Origin: Clostridiales bacterium
GTDB taxonomy: Bacteria; Bacillota; Clostridia; Oscillospirales; Oscillospiraceae
Assembly: GCA_020860575.1 (NCBI GenBank)
Contig: JAJBUB010000124.1
Location: 1-39,792 of the forward strand
Direction of reading: 5' to 3'
DNA length: 39,792 nucleotides
This document shows, one piece after another, positions 16,101 through 23,052 of the stretch (its first letter is position 1; each line of letters begins with the position of its first letter). The position numbers and the translations under genes were made by a program. The notes beneath the pieces were generated by a model. That model saw nothing but the letters and a program-made list of their open reading frames with translations. It did no database searches and was not told the DNA's origin.

Positions 16101-17458
16101 CGGCACTCATCCCCTTTGCCCCAGAGCTGACCCGAGAGCAGCTGCTCCGGGCGGCGGGATGTCAGTTCCGGGAGGGAGACGTGCTGCACTGGTGGCACAG
16201 CTTGGCAGACGGCAGCGCCCGGGGGGTGCGCACACGCATCTCCGACGATCTGCTGTGGCTCCCCTACGCCCTGGGGCGGTACACCGGGGAGACGGGCGAC
16301 CGGGCCATGATGAATACCCAGGTCCCGTATCTGGACGGACTGCCCCTGAGCGCCGAGGAGAAAGAGCGGTATGACCTGTATCGGCCCTCGGACAGCGCGG
16401 ACAGCTTATATGGTCACGGGGTTCAGGCTGTGGAATGTGTCCTCAACCGGGGCCTGGGCAGTCATGGCCTGTGCCTGATGGGGACGGGCGACTGGAACGA
16501 CGGCATGAACCGGATAGGAGCCGGGGGCAGAGGGGAGAGCGTCTGGCTCACCTGGTTTTTGGCCCTGACCCTGCGGACCTTTGCCCCCCTGTGCCGGATA
16601 GCGGGAGACGCCCGGCGGGGGGAGCGGTATGAGCGCCTTGCGGATACGCTGTGCCGGTCGGCGGACAGAGCGTGGGACGGGGAATGGTATCTCCGGGGCT
16701 ACGACGACGAGGGCAGACCGGTGGGGAGCCACGAAAACCGGGAGTGTGGGATAGACTCTGTCTCCCAGTCCTTCTCCGTCCTGGCGGGAGGGCCTGACCC
16801 AGACCGGTCCCACCGGGCAGTGCTGGCGGCGGACGACCGGCTCCACGACCGGGCGCACCGTCTCATCAAGCTGCTGGACCCGCCCTTCCGGGGGGAGAGC
16901 GACCCCGGCTATATCCATGCCTATCCCCCCGGCCTGCGGGAAAACGGCGGGCAGTACACCCATGCCGCCTGCTGGCTGGCGATGGCGCTTCTGCGCGCCG
17001 GAGAGCGGGAGCGGGGGACGGAGCTGCTTTTAGACATCCTTCCCGAGCGGCACCCCCATGAGGTCTATCTGGGGGAGCCGTATGTCCTGGCGGGAGACGT
17101 GTACACCGCCCCCGGACAGGAGGGCCGCTGCGGCTGGAGCTGGTACACCGGGGCCGCCGGGTGGTACTGCCAGTGCGCCATAGGCGACCTGCTGGGCCTC
17201 CGGCTCCGGGAGGGGCTGCTGTATCTGGAGCCAAACCTGCCGGAGGACTGGCCGGGATACGAGGCGACCTGGCGGGGAGAGGGCTTTACCCTGGACATCC
17301 AGGTGGTCCGGGGCGGCGTCCCCGCCGGCCTGACCCTGGACGGGACGCCTGTGGAGGGCGGCATTCCCCTGAAAACCCTCCGGGGCTGCCATGAAATTTA
17401 TCTTGCGCTGCCGCAGGCGTCAAAAAACAGTGGTGAAAAACGGGAAACGGATGTATAA
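10160..17458 (+). CDS. Cyclic beta-1,2-glucan synthase-like protein (GT84 / glycoamylase-like / GH94)
   Basis: 2432 residues, somewhat shorter than the roughly 2800 of Brucella/Agrobacterium Cgs/NdvB. An N-terminal helical part precedes two membrane segments (about 272-320). The GT84 domain has D477-S-D479, FPRGQILSHDLLEGSYLRTG and the acceptor motif R625-W-I-R-G-D-W. More membrane segments lie at about 664-710, 734-768 and 796-829. A glycoamylase-like middle domain (about 850-1230) has YNWYD (933-937) and MVQSWMAHHLGMSLLAIDN; this is the part that cyclises the glucan in characterised enzymes. GH94 phosphorylase-type modules follow, with GTGDWNDGM (2108-2116) holding the family catalytic aspartate. 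Likely role: membrane-bound synthesis of beta-1,2-glucan from UDP-glucose with chain trimming and cyclisation. Start chosen by CAGGAGGG seven to eight bases upstream. Confidence 0.88.
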   Translation: MNDQELRRDGREEASSWMTRGTLSGRLLARQIRDDLAALEAVCRRLETAEGGEPARAWLLDNRYLARQTAELRRTVGRKKLPALQREERQLRLLRVGEMLAGLTPLDRESLTAFLSGIQEVEPLTERELALLPQALGAGLLHSLRSCAEQLEELICRGEPTDAMECPLRDLVASLRALHQGELVPEPESLSVVDGIFRQDPSGVYPKMTEDSRCAYRSALCRLAGKRGMSETACAQQLLDLARQGTERGNHIGAYLFPQEEEQRRERVRAGWYIGGVLAVTTALALGLDMILGVWWAALLLWLPVSELVKNGADFLLLRLVPPRTVFRMELRHGVPREGRTLCVIAALLTGETAVDELLQKLERYALANRTAGEQVTYGLLADLPDRERPMDDGDRALVARAAAGVETLNRRYQGQFCLLFREPVLEERENRYRGRERKRGAVLDAVRFLRGRRCELKLLAGQRERLTAVQYLLVLDSDTVLTMEAVNELVGAALHPLNIPRIDRERRIVTAGYGILQPRVETELLPRPASVFARLFGGLAGLDPYGGAVSDLYHDLFDQASFLGKGLLYVEAFGICMDGRFPRGQILSHDLLEGSYLRTGWVSCTELMDSFPESVRPWLERSHRWIRGDWQLLSWLGRRVKNETGEWEENPITPVAKWKLADNLRRSLVPLATLLSLLLGLFFGERLFFWLTAVALISLATRPLTAVADLLWRRGRGGFRRYHSGVYSGVSGELLRTAAQLLLLPVQGWTALSAVILALWRSYVSRRHLLDWVTSDQSGSRNPGPVRWLLRFWPAEAAGLAALTSGTLSGWILGIAWLVSPLLFARWSQPTKEAAPLSEKDRAFLLHEGALIWRYFDQWLRPEYHWLIPDNVQALPDTGAALRTSPTNLGLALLACLAAVDLGLTSSRRALELTERQLTALEHLERWHGHFYNWYDIRTATPLSPRYVSTVDSGNLCADLIALEAGLRELGRPDLADRAAVLAGEMDFSLLFDARCGLFFIGYSEESRTYDRGHYDLMASEARLTSYLAVARGDVPPRHWRRLSRAVARADGYTGMVSWSGTMFEYLMPQLLLPCCQDSLLAETLTFCVDQQRRFARRHGIPWGVSESAFYALDGAQVYQYKAHGVPVLGLCRSRPGELVTAPYAAFLALMVEPRQATADLRRFWALGAEGRYGLYEALDYTASRGGTRNSPLMVQSWMAHHLGMSLLAIDNTLKGGPMVRRFFQDARMASARELLQERIPVGAEPVRRPVWEEHHTGPRRISRPWSRRGSGLEQSDPVWGLLSNGGYTVLLSAGGRGASRSGESTLLHPEGVQVQVETEKGVLTAFPRTSGDRGLTWSFRAGTAELQLQAEGFTVTQRVMVDRLRNGEGRTVTLTARQSAAGTLKLLLRPVLDHWDSYAAHPAFSRMCVESRYIGAGVQFARREGRGAPQPTLTVLWDRPEAGWTTNRERYLTAGTLAHNVREGTVLDPCLALELPFDLRAGETVSLRLAVAAGDREDSLLTAQGILALRRPTPSPLLDRLGQEMERESVIAAFVLLSRLQSPGPLGREGSVEGQQSLWPFGISGDLPIVTCLVQENTPEPGLTLIAQHRMLSRLGYAFDLALLLAESGDYREPLKNQVSRCLEETGNRLGQKGGIHLISGPAERWKSILGMAHLNLRPGDRLTQPEHFTGCPARWERPTAPAQLPRCHWEEQTFILETGGGLPPLRWSHPLVSDRFGWRGDEAGTGHLWYRNAQMGQLTSWQNDPIATTGPEDILLAWSGGGASLFARRDGRNTVVTYGPGYAVWQKKLEGLTTTVTAFIPPETAQRLFLVETEGAGPEDRLIWRFTPKLSHRDSQMPWVQVSEREDCLRLTNPAGTMPGQVLLLSAQPGFVGWRWSEGVLELTLPADRAVVLSAGMEGDRMLPSLSPDAVRQALEQTKAWWLKKTAALTVRTPEPALNHYLSFWGPYQVLAGRLYGRNGLYQCGWAYGFREQIQDAPALIPFAPELTREQLLRAAGCQFREGDVLHWWHSLADGSARGVRTRISDDLLWLPYALGRYTGETGDRAMMNTQVPYLDGLPLSAEEKERYDLYRPSDSADSLYGHGVQAVECVLNRGLGSHGLCLMGTGDWNDGMNRIGAGGRGESVWLTWFLALTLRTFAPLCRIAGDARRGERYERLADTLCRSADRAWDGEWYLRGYDDEGRPVGSHENRECGIDSVSQSFSVLAGGPDPDRSHRAVLAADDRLHDRAHRLIKLLDPPFRGESDPGYIHAYPPGLRENGGQYTHAACWLAMALLRAGERERGTELLLDILPERHPHEVYLGEPYVLAGDVYTAPGQEGRCGWSWYTGAAGWYCQCAIGDLLGLRLREGLLYLEPNLPEDWPGYEATWRGEGFTLDIQVVRGGVPAGLTLDGTPVEGGIPLKTLRGCHEIYLALPQASKNSGEKRETDV

Positions 17459-17512
17459 TGGTTTCATTGAATGAGCGCAGACCCCGGCCTGCCCAGAGAG
17501 GAGCGTCCTCAC

Positions 17513-18799
17513 ATGAATACCCCCATCCGTACCGAACTGATGCCCGGCGTCTGGCTGACCGCTGTGCAGACCCGCAAATTTAAAACCAGCTGCTGGTCGC
17601 TCCGGCTGTTGACCCCTCTCCGCCGGGAGACTGCCGCACTGAACGCCCTGCTCCCCCGGGTGCTCTGTCAGGGGACCGCCCACTGTCCCGACCAGGAGCT
17701 GTTGGGGGCCACCCTGGACCGGCTCTATGGCGGTACAGTCGGCCCTATCGTGAGCAGAAGGGGAGAGATCCACTGTATTGGATTGCAGGGTGCGTTTCTG
17801 GACGACGCAATGACCCTGGACGGCGCTCCCATCTTCCCCCAGGCGGCGGAGCTCATGGGCGACCTGCTACTGCGCCCCGCCACCCGGAACGGACGGCTCC
17901 GGGCAGAGTATGTGGACGGGGAGCGGAACAACCTTCTGGGAGAGATGGGCAGCATCCGGAACGACCGGAGACGGTACGCCGCTTTCCGTCTGGAGCAGGA
18001 GATGTGCCGGGAGGAGCCATTCGGCGCAGGACGCCTGGGCAGCCCCGAGGCGGCGGCGAAGATCAGGGTGAAGCACCTGGACCGGCATTATCGAAATCTG
18101 CTGGCGGAGAGCCGGATGGAGCTGTACTACTGTGGCTCCGCCTCGCCGGAGGAAGTGCGACAGGCCTGGACAGAGGCGTTGATGGGTCTGCCCCGGCGGG
18201 GCAGACCGGCTCTGCCGGAGACGCTGGTCAACGTCGTCCCGGAGACCGTCCGGGAGGTCACTGAGACCGCTCCCGTCCGGCAAACCCGGCTGGCCCTGGG
18301 CTTTCGCACCGGCTGCGGCATCGACAGCAGCCGCTATCCCGCCCTGCGGGTGACCAACGCCCTGCTGGGCGTCGGCCCCAACTCCCGGCTGTTTACCCAT
18401 CTGCGGGAGGAGCGCTCCCTGTGCTACGCCGTCTCCTCCTCTCTGGAGGTGCACAAGGGACTGATCGTCGTGCAGTGCGGCGTATCCGGGGAGCAGGCGG
18501 AGGCCGCCAAGGAGGAAATTCTCCGCCAGGTGGAGGCCCTGAAAACGGGACAGTTTACCGCCGCCGAGCTGGACGCCGCCCGCCGGGGCGTCGCTCTCCG
18601 CCTCCGCACCGTCTCGGACAGCCAGGCATCCATGGACCATTTCTGGCTGGATCAGGCCATAGCGGAGACCCCGTGCACCCCGGAGGAGCTGGCCGAGCTG
18701 GTGGACGAGGTGACGGCGGAGCAGGTGACGGAGTGCGCGGGGCAGATCGCGCTGGATACGGTCTATACACTGACCGGGGAGGCGGAACAGGAGGGATAA
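17513..18799 (+). CDS. M16 family peptidase-like protein, non-catalytic partner (YfmF-like)
   Basis: 428 residues from the ATG at 17513, which has AGAGGAG nine bases upstream; an in-frame ATG at 17471 lacks an RBS. Two M16 halves are recognisable: PLRRETAALNALLPRVLCQGT...LDRLYGG and, in the second half, QTRLALGFRTG...ALRVTNALLGVGPNSRLFTHLREERSLCYAV. The zinc motif HxxEH is absent, so the protein is probably not itself a protease. The stop is one base before the next M16 gene, which carries the zinc motif; such pairs resemble YfmF/YmfH of Bacillus, likely heterodimers. The substrate is unknown. Confidence 0.87.
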   Translation: MNTPIRTELMPGVWLTAVQTRKFKTSCWSLRLLTPLRRETAALNALLPRVLCQGTAHCPDQELLGATLDRLYGGTVGPIVSRRGEIHCIGLQGAFLDDAMTLDGAPIFPQAAELMGDLLLRPATRNGRLRAEYVDGERNNLLGEMGSIRNDRRRYAAFRLEQEMCREEPFGAGRLGSPEAAAKIRVKHLDRHYRNLLAESRMELYYCGSASPEEVRQAWTEALMGLPRRGRPALPETLVNVVPETVREVTETAPVRQTRLALGFRTGCGIDSSRYPALRVTNALLGVGPNSRLFTHLREERSLCYAVSSSLEVHKGLIVVQCGVSGEQAEAAKEEILRQVEALKTGQFTAAELDAARRGVALRLRTVSDSQASMDHFWLDQAIAETPCTPEELAELVDEVTAEQVTECAGQIALDTVYTLTGEAEQEG

Positions 18800-18800
18800 C

Positions 18801-20075
18801 ATGGAACTGAAAACCTTCCCACGCTTAGGGGAGAGCTGTTATTTTGAGCAGCTGGAAAACGGGATGGCCGTCTTTGTGGTGCCCAGGCCCAGCTATAGAA
18901 GAACCTTTCCCTCCGTCGCCGGCGACTGCGGCTGCATTGACAGCCACATGGACGGGGGAGGGAGCGCTCCCGCCGGGACAGCCCATTTCCTGGAGCATAA
19001 GCTGTTTGACAGGAAGGACGGCAACGTCCACCAGACCATGACCGCCGCCGGAGCGCCTGTCAACGCCTTTACCTCCAGCGACACCACCGTCTATCATTTC
19101 AGCTGCACCGACCACTTCCCGGAGCATCTGCGGACGCTGCTCCGCTGCGTCTCTACTCCCTATTTCACGCCGGAGGGCGTGAAAAAGGAGACGGGCATCA
19201 TCCTCCAGGAGCTGGCCATGGTGTCTGACCGGCCCGGTTGGCAGCGGCACCGGAAAATGCTCCAGGGGCTTTACATCCGGCATCCCATCCGCACCCCGGC
19301 CATTGGCGACGGCAGCTCCATCCAGAAGATCACCGCAGAGGTGTTGTATGACTATTACAACACCTACTATTACCCCGGAAATATGGCCCTCTGTGTGGCG
19401 GGAGACGTAGACCCCCATCAGGTGGTCTCCACCGCCCGGATGATCCTGCCCCGGGAACGGCGGGAGCCGGTGGCGCGGAGGCCGGAAAAGGAGCCGTTGA
19501 TTTCTGTACAGCGGGAGACGATCACCGAGAGGGAGGTCTCTGCCCCGGAATTTTCCCTGGGGCTGAAGCTGGAGCCGTTTCCTGATGGCGAGGCGGGGTT
19601 CCGATGCTCCCTGCTTGGAGAGCTGGCGGCAGAGCTGGTCTGCGGGCGGAGCAGTCCTCTTTATAACCGACTGTACCGGGAGGGACTGCTGACCCGGCGG
19701 TTCTCCCTGGGGTGTAGCAGTGTCCCGGGAGCGACCTGGCTCACCTTTGGTGGTGAGAGCCACGACCCGTATCGGGTGCGGGACGCCATCCTGGAGGAGG
19801 CCGGGCAGCTGGCCCAGGGGCTGGGACACGAGCGGTTCCAGCAGGCACTCCGGGCGGAGTACGGCGCCAGCGTGCAGGGACTGGACAGGGTTGACGACCT
19901 CTGCCTTGGTCTGGCTCATGGCTGGTTCTCCGGCTGTCATTACCTGGATTTCGGAGAGCTGTACACGACCCTGACGGTCGGGGACGTGCGGGACTTTTTG
20001 GGGAGAGCTTTCCTGCCTGAATGCAGCACTCTCTCGGTCACAGCTGCGCCGGGGCAGATCAAAACATCTGCCTGA
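18801..20075 (+). CDS. M16 family zinc peptidase (YmfH-like), catalytic partner
   Basis: 424 residues. The inverted zinc motif HxxEH is H62-F-L-E65-H66 in GTAHFLEHKLF, with the downstream acidic ligand in the segment KKETGIILQELAMVSDRP. Other M16 landmarks are GAPVNAFTSSDTTVYHF and YYNTYYYPGNMALCVAGDV. The C-terminal half (SPLYNRLYREGLL) is the substrate-binding repeat. It is likely a cytoplasmic peptidase that works as a pair with the upstream gene; related pairs act on small peptides or signal fragments, but the target here is unknown. lgt follows after 28 bases. Confidence 0.92.
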   Translation: MELKTFPRLGESCYFEQLENGMAVFVVPRPSYRRTFPSVAGDCGCIDSHMDGGGSAPAGTAHFLEHKLFDRKDGNVHQTMTAAGAPVNAFTSSDTTVYHFSCTDHFPEHLRTLLRCVSTPYFTPEGVKKETGIILQELAMVSDRPGWQRHRKMLQGLYIRHPIRTPAIGDGSSIQKITAEVLYDYYNTYYYPGNMALCVAGDVDPHQVVSTARMILPRERREPVARRPEKEPLISVQRETITEREVSAPEFSLGLKLEPFPDGEAGFRCSLLGELAAELVCGRSSPLYNRLYREGLLTRRFSLGCSSVPGATWLTFGGESHDPYRVRDAILEEAGQLAQGLGHERFQQALRAEYGASVQGLDRVDDLCLGLAHGWFSGCHYLDFGELYTTLTVGDVRDFLGRAFLPECSTLSVTAAPGQIKTSA

Positions 20076-20103
20076 ATCAGAAATAGAAAAGGAGTAAACT
20101 GCC

Positions 20104-21015
20104 ATGACGCCGATCGAGTTCCCCGGCCTGGGGTTCGAGGTGACCATTAACCCGGTCGCCTTTACGCTGTTTGGCAAAAACATCTACTGGTACGGTATTA
20201 TCATCGCTGTGGGGTTTCTGCTGGCTCTGCTCTTCTGTTATCGACAGGCGCCCCGTCTGGGCATGTCGGGGGACAGCCTGACCGACATGATCCTCTATGC
20301 CCTCCCCATCGGCATTATCGGGGCCAGAGCCTACTATGTCATCTTCTACATGGATCTCTATCTGAACGCCGACGGCTCGTTCAACTGGGGAAAGGCGGTG
20401 GCCATCTGGGACGGAGGATTGGCCATTTACGGGGGCATCATAGCGGCGGTGATCACCGCTGCCGTGTTCTGCCGGGTGAAGAAGATCCCCTTTTTCCCCA
20501 TGGCGGACGCCGCTGCCTACGGACTACTCATCGGTCAGCTCATCGGCCGGTGGGGAAACTTTGTCAATCAGGAGGCCTATGGCGGCCCCTGTACCGCCCT
20601 CTGGCGGATGGGCCTGACGGTGAACGGGGTCTATACCGAGGTGCATCCCACCTTCCTGTATGAGTCCCTGTGGAATCTGGCGGGGCTGTGTATCCTCTAT
20701 TTTCTCATCCGGCCCCGGAGAAGGTTCGACGGGCAGCTCTTTTGGAGCTATATCCTCTGGTACGGCCTGGGCCGGACCTGGATCGAGGGAATGCGGACGG
20801 ACAGTTTGTATCTCTTTGGAACCGGCATCCGGGTCTCCCAGGCATTGGCCCTGGTCTCCGCCCTGGCGGCGTTGGCGGTCATTCTCATCAGCCTGCACCG
20901 GCAAAAGACCCATCCAAAGCCCCTCTATGTCAACCGCACAGAGGAGGAAGAGCCGCCTCAGACGACTGACGAGGCGGCGGAAGAATCAAACGAGAGAGAA
21001 AATGAGGAGGAGTAA
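20104..21015 (+). CDS. lgt: Prolipoprotein diacylglyceryl transferase Lgt
   Basis: 303 residues with seven hydrophobic segments. The signature region is GQLIGRWGNFVNQEAYGG, preceded by IWDGGLAIYGGIIA, and HPTFLYESLWNL and RPRRRFDGQLFWSYILWYGLGRTWIEGMR follow. Lgt moves diacylglycerol from phosphatidylglycerol to the lipobox cysteine of lipoprotein precursors in the membrane. Odd: after the last membrane segment there is a strongly acidic tail of about 30 residues (EEEEPPQTTDEAAEE...ENEEE). AAGGAG about nine bases upstream supports the start. The next gene, folD, follows after six bases. Confidence 0.97.
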   Translation: MTPIEFPGLGFEVTINPVAFTLFGKNIYWYGIIIAVGFLLALLFCYRQAPRLGMSGDSLTDMILYALPIGIIGARAYYVIFYMDLYLNADGSFNWGKAVAIWDGGLAIYGGIIAAVITAAVFCRVKKIPFFPMADAAAYGLLIGQLIGRWGNFVNQEAYGGPCTALWRMGLTVNGVYTEVHPTFLYESLWNLAGLCILYFLIRPRRRFDGQLFWSYILWYGLGRTWIEGMRTDSLYLFGTGIRVSQALALVSALAALAVILISLHRQKTHPKPLYVNRTEEEEPPQTTDEAAEESNERENEEE

Positions 21016-21021
21016 TCAACC

Positions 21022-21873
21022 ATGGCAGCAACGATCATGGACGGAAAGGCCCTGGCGGCCAAGTGGAAGGACAACATCAAGACCCAGGTGGCGGCGCTCA
21101 GCCAGCGGCCCGGTCTGGCGGTCATTCTGGTGGGCAACGACCCGGCCTCCCGGGTGTATGTCACCAACAAGGAGAAGGACTGCGCCCAGTGCGGCATTTA
21201 CAGCGAGGAGTTCGCTCTCCCGGCGGAGATCGGCCAGCAGGCGCTGTTGGAGCTGATCGACGAGCTGAACCGGAGGCCGGAGATTGACGGCATCCTCTGT
21301 CAGCTCCCGCTGCCCAAGGGCTATGACTACGATGAGGAGCAGGTGCTCCAGGCCATCGACCCCCGGAAGGATGTGGACGCCTTCCACCCCTACAATGTGG
21401 GACGCATTATGATCGGCGACTATACCTTCCTGCCCTGCACCCCGGCGGGGGTCATGGCACTGCTGGACGAGTACGGTATCGACCCGGCGGGGAAGCGCTG
21501 CGTGGTGGTGGGCCGCTCCAACATCGTGGGCAAGCCCCAGGCCATGCTCCTGCTCCACCGCCACGGCACCGTGACCATCTGCCACTCCCGGACGCCTGAT
21601 TTGGGGAGCGTCACCCGGGAGGCGGATATCCTCGTCTCCGCCGTGGGAAAGCGGAACCTGATCACCGCCGACATGGTGAAGGAGGGGGCCGCCGTCATCG
21701 ATGTGGCTATGAACCGGGACGAGAACGGGAAGCTCTGCGGCGACGTGGATTTTGGCCTGGTGGCGGAGAAGGCGGCGTATATCACCCCGGTCCCCGGCGG
21801 CTGCGGCCCCATGACCCGGGTCATGCTGCTGCAAAACACCCTGGCGGCGGCAAAGGCCCACGGGAAGGCGTGA
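21022..21873 (+). CDS. folD: Bifunctional methylenetetrahydrofolate dehydrogenase/cyclohydrolase FolD
   Basis: 283 residues, normal length. The catalytic-site segment ASRVYVTNKEKDC holds the conserved Tyr and Lys, DGILCQLPLPKG is the second folate motif, and KDVDAFHPYNVGR and PCTPAGVMALL follow. The NADP-binding region VVVGRSNIVGKPQAMLL and the C-terminal TPVPGGCGPMTRVMLLQNT complete the family signature. It interconverts 5,10-methylene- and 10-formyl-THF in the cytosol. GAGGAG lies about nine bases before the ATG at the end of lgt. Probably the last gene of the M16-M16-lgt-folD operon. Confidence 0.97.
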   Translation: MAATIMDGKALAAKWKDNIKTQVAALSQRPGLAVILVGNDPASRVYVTNKEKDCAQCGIYSEEFALPAEIGQQALLELIDELNRRPEIDGILCQLPLPKGYDYDEEQVLQAIDPRKDVDAFHPYNVGRIMIGDYTFLPCTPAGVMALLDEYGIDPAGKRCVVVGRSNIVGKPQAMLLLHRHGTVTICHSRTPDLGSVTREADILVSAVGKRNLITADMVKEGAAVIDVAMNRDENGKLCGDVDFGLVAEKAAYITPVPGGCGPMTRVMLLQNTLAAAKAHGKA

Positions 21874-21895
21874 CATACAACAGAACATAACGGAT

Positions 21896-21929
21896 AAAAA
21901 GCGGCGACTCCCAAAAAAGGAGTCGCCGC
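21896..21929 (-). terminator. Terminator between convergent folD and the solute-binding gene
   Basis: GCGGCGACTCC (21901-21911) and GGAGTCGCCGC (21919-21929) are perfect complements. On the minus strand the stem is followed by TTTTT (complement of 21896-21900), so it mainly terminates the solute-binding protein gene; on the plus strand it has only a weak T tract but may still help end folD transcription. Confidence 0.85.
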
Positions 21930-21950
21930 CAGGCTTTGATTGAGAAAGAT

Positions 21951-23018
21951 TCACCAGGCATTTTCCACCATCGCTGCGGTGGCGTTGAGCGCCATCCGCC
22001 GGAAGTCGGCCAACGTGTCCAACAGGGCGAGGGACTGGACCTGACTGTCCCGTGGGAGGAGCAGAGGGGTCTCCACCCGGCCGTCCAGCTCGGGATAGGC
22101 CAGAGGATTGGAGCGCCAGGAGGGGGAGAGCAGGCTGAAGGCCCGGTCAGAGGTGACGGACCAGCCGCTGTATGTGGCGTTTTTCGCCAGATTTTCCGCC
22201 TCACAGAGATAATTGAGCAGCGTATAGACTGCATCCTCCTGGTCTGTGTCGGCGGCGACGGCGTAGCACAGGACGATTTGCCAGCTGCCGCCGGAGGGAA
22301 TGACGAAGCTCAGCTCGGGCAGCTCCGCCATCAGCTCAATGGCGTCGCTGGCCGGACAGACGGCCAGCACTGCCTCCTCCGAGCGGAACCAGTCGGCCAT
22401 GCCCTCCTCGTTGCAGTAGTCCAGCACGAGAGAGGATTGCCCCTTCAGCCACAGTCCGGCGGCGGCCAGCGCCTCGGCAGACTGGGCGTTGACGTCCAGC
22501 TCCAGAGCGGCCAGCGCCACCGCAGTCAGCTGTCCGGTATCTGCGGGCATGAGTATCTGACCGGAAAAGGCAGCGTCCGCCAGGTCGGCCCACTGGGTCA
22601 CACGAAGCTCCGTCCGGGTGGGGTCGTAGACCAGTCCCATGGTCGTCCAGAGGCATGGCGCGGCATACGCCTCCAGCCCGTCCAGCTCCAGCCACTGGGG
22701 GCTGATGGTCCCCCAGGGGGAGAACCGGCGGGCGTCCAGCGCCTGAACGCGCCCCGCCTCCGCCAGCAGAGAGATACAGTCCACATCCGCCAGCAGCAGA
22801 TCACACTCCGCCGGGTCGATGTCGTCCCCGTCTCCGGCGACGACATATTCCACATCGATCCCTGTCTCCCGGGTAAATTCCGACAGGACGTCCGGGTCGA
22901 TGTAGGCTCCCTGGCTACAGAGGACCACTGTGGGGCTGAGAGCCGCATCCTCGTCCGCCAGGGCATAGGCGGAGACCATCAGGCCCGCCGCCAAACACAA
23001 AGACAACAGTCTTTTCAA
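21951..23018 (-). CDS. Extracellular solute-binding protein, PotD-like, no ABC partner nearby
   Basis: 355 residues from a TTG at 23018, chosen because GGAGG (23031-23027) sits eight bases upstream and the product then begins KRLLSLCLAAGLMVSAYALA followed by DED, a classic signal peptide with AxA cleavage. The mature part resembles PotD-type binding proteins: DPDVLSEFTRETGIDVEYV, LRVTQWADLADAAFSGQILMP, WQIVLCYAVAADTDQEDAVYTLLNYL. No lipobox is present (LSLC has Leu at -1), unusual for a Gram-positive binding protein. No permease or ATPase gene lies beside it; it follows an rRNA/tRNA pseudouridine synthase by 34 bases. The ligand is unknown, perhaps a polyamine-like cation. Confidence 0.8.
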   Translation of the reverse strand: MKRLLSLCLAAGLMVSAYALADEDAALSPTVVLCSQGAYIDPDVLSEFTRETGIDVEYVVAGDGDDIDPAECDLLLADVDCISLLAEAGRVQALDARRFSPWGTISPQWLELDGLEAYAAPCLWTTMGLVYDPTRTELRVTQWADLADAAFSGQILMPADTGQLTAVALAALELDVNAQSAEALAAAGLWLKGQSSLVLDYCNEEGMADWFRSEEAVLAVCPASDAIELMAELPELSFVIPSGGSWQIVLCYAVAADTDQEDAVYTLLNYLCEAENLAKNATYSGWSVTSDRAFSLLSPSWRSNPLAYPELDGRVETPLLLPRDSQVQSLALLDTLADFRRMALNATAAMVENAW

Positions 23019-23052
23019 CAAAAATTCCTCCAATTTGAGGGGACGAAACCCG

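Noticed and set aside
17454-17459. TATAAT at the end of the glucan synthase gene as a promoter for the M16 pair
   Set aside because: The hexamer is perfect but there is no acceptable -35 16-18 bases upstream (TGGTGA at best), and it overlaps the stop codon of the previous gene; possible but unsupported.
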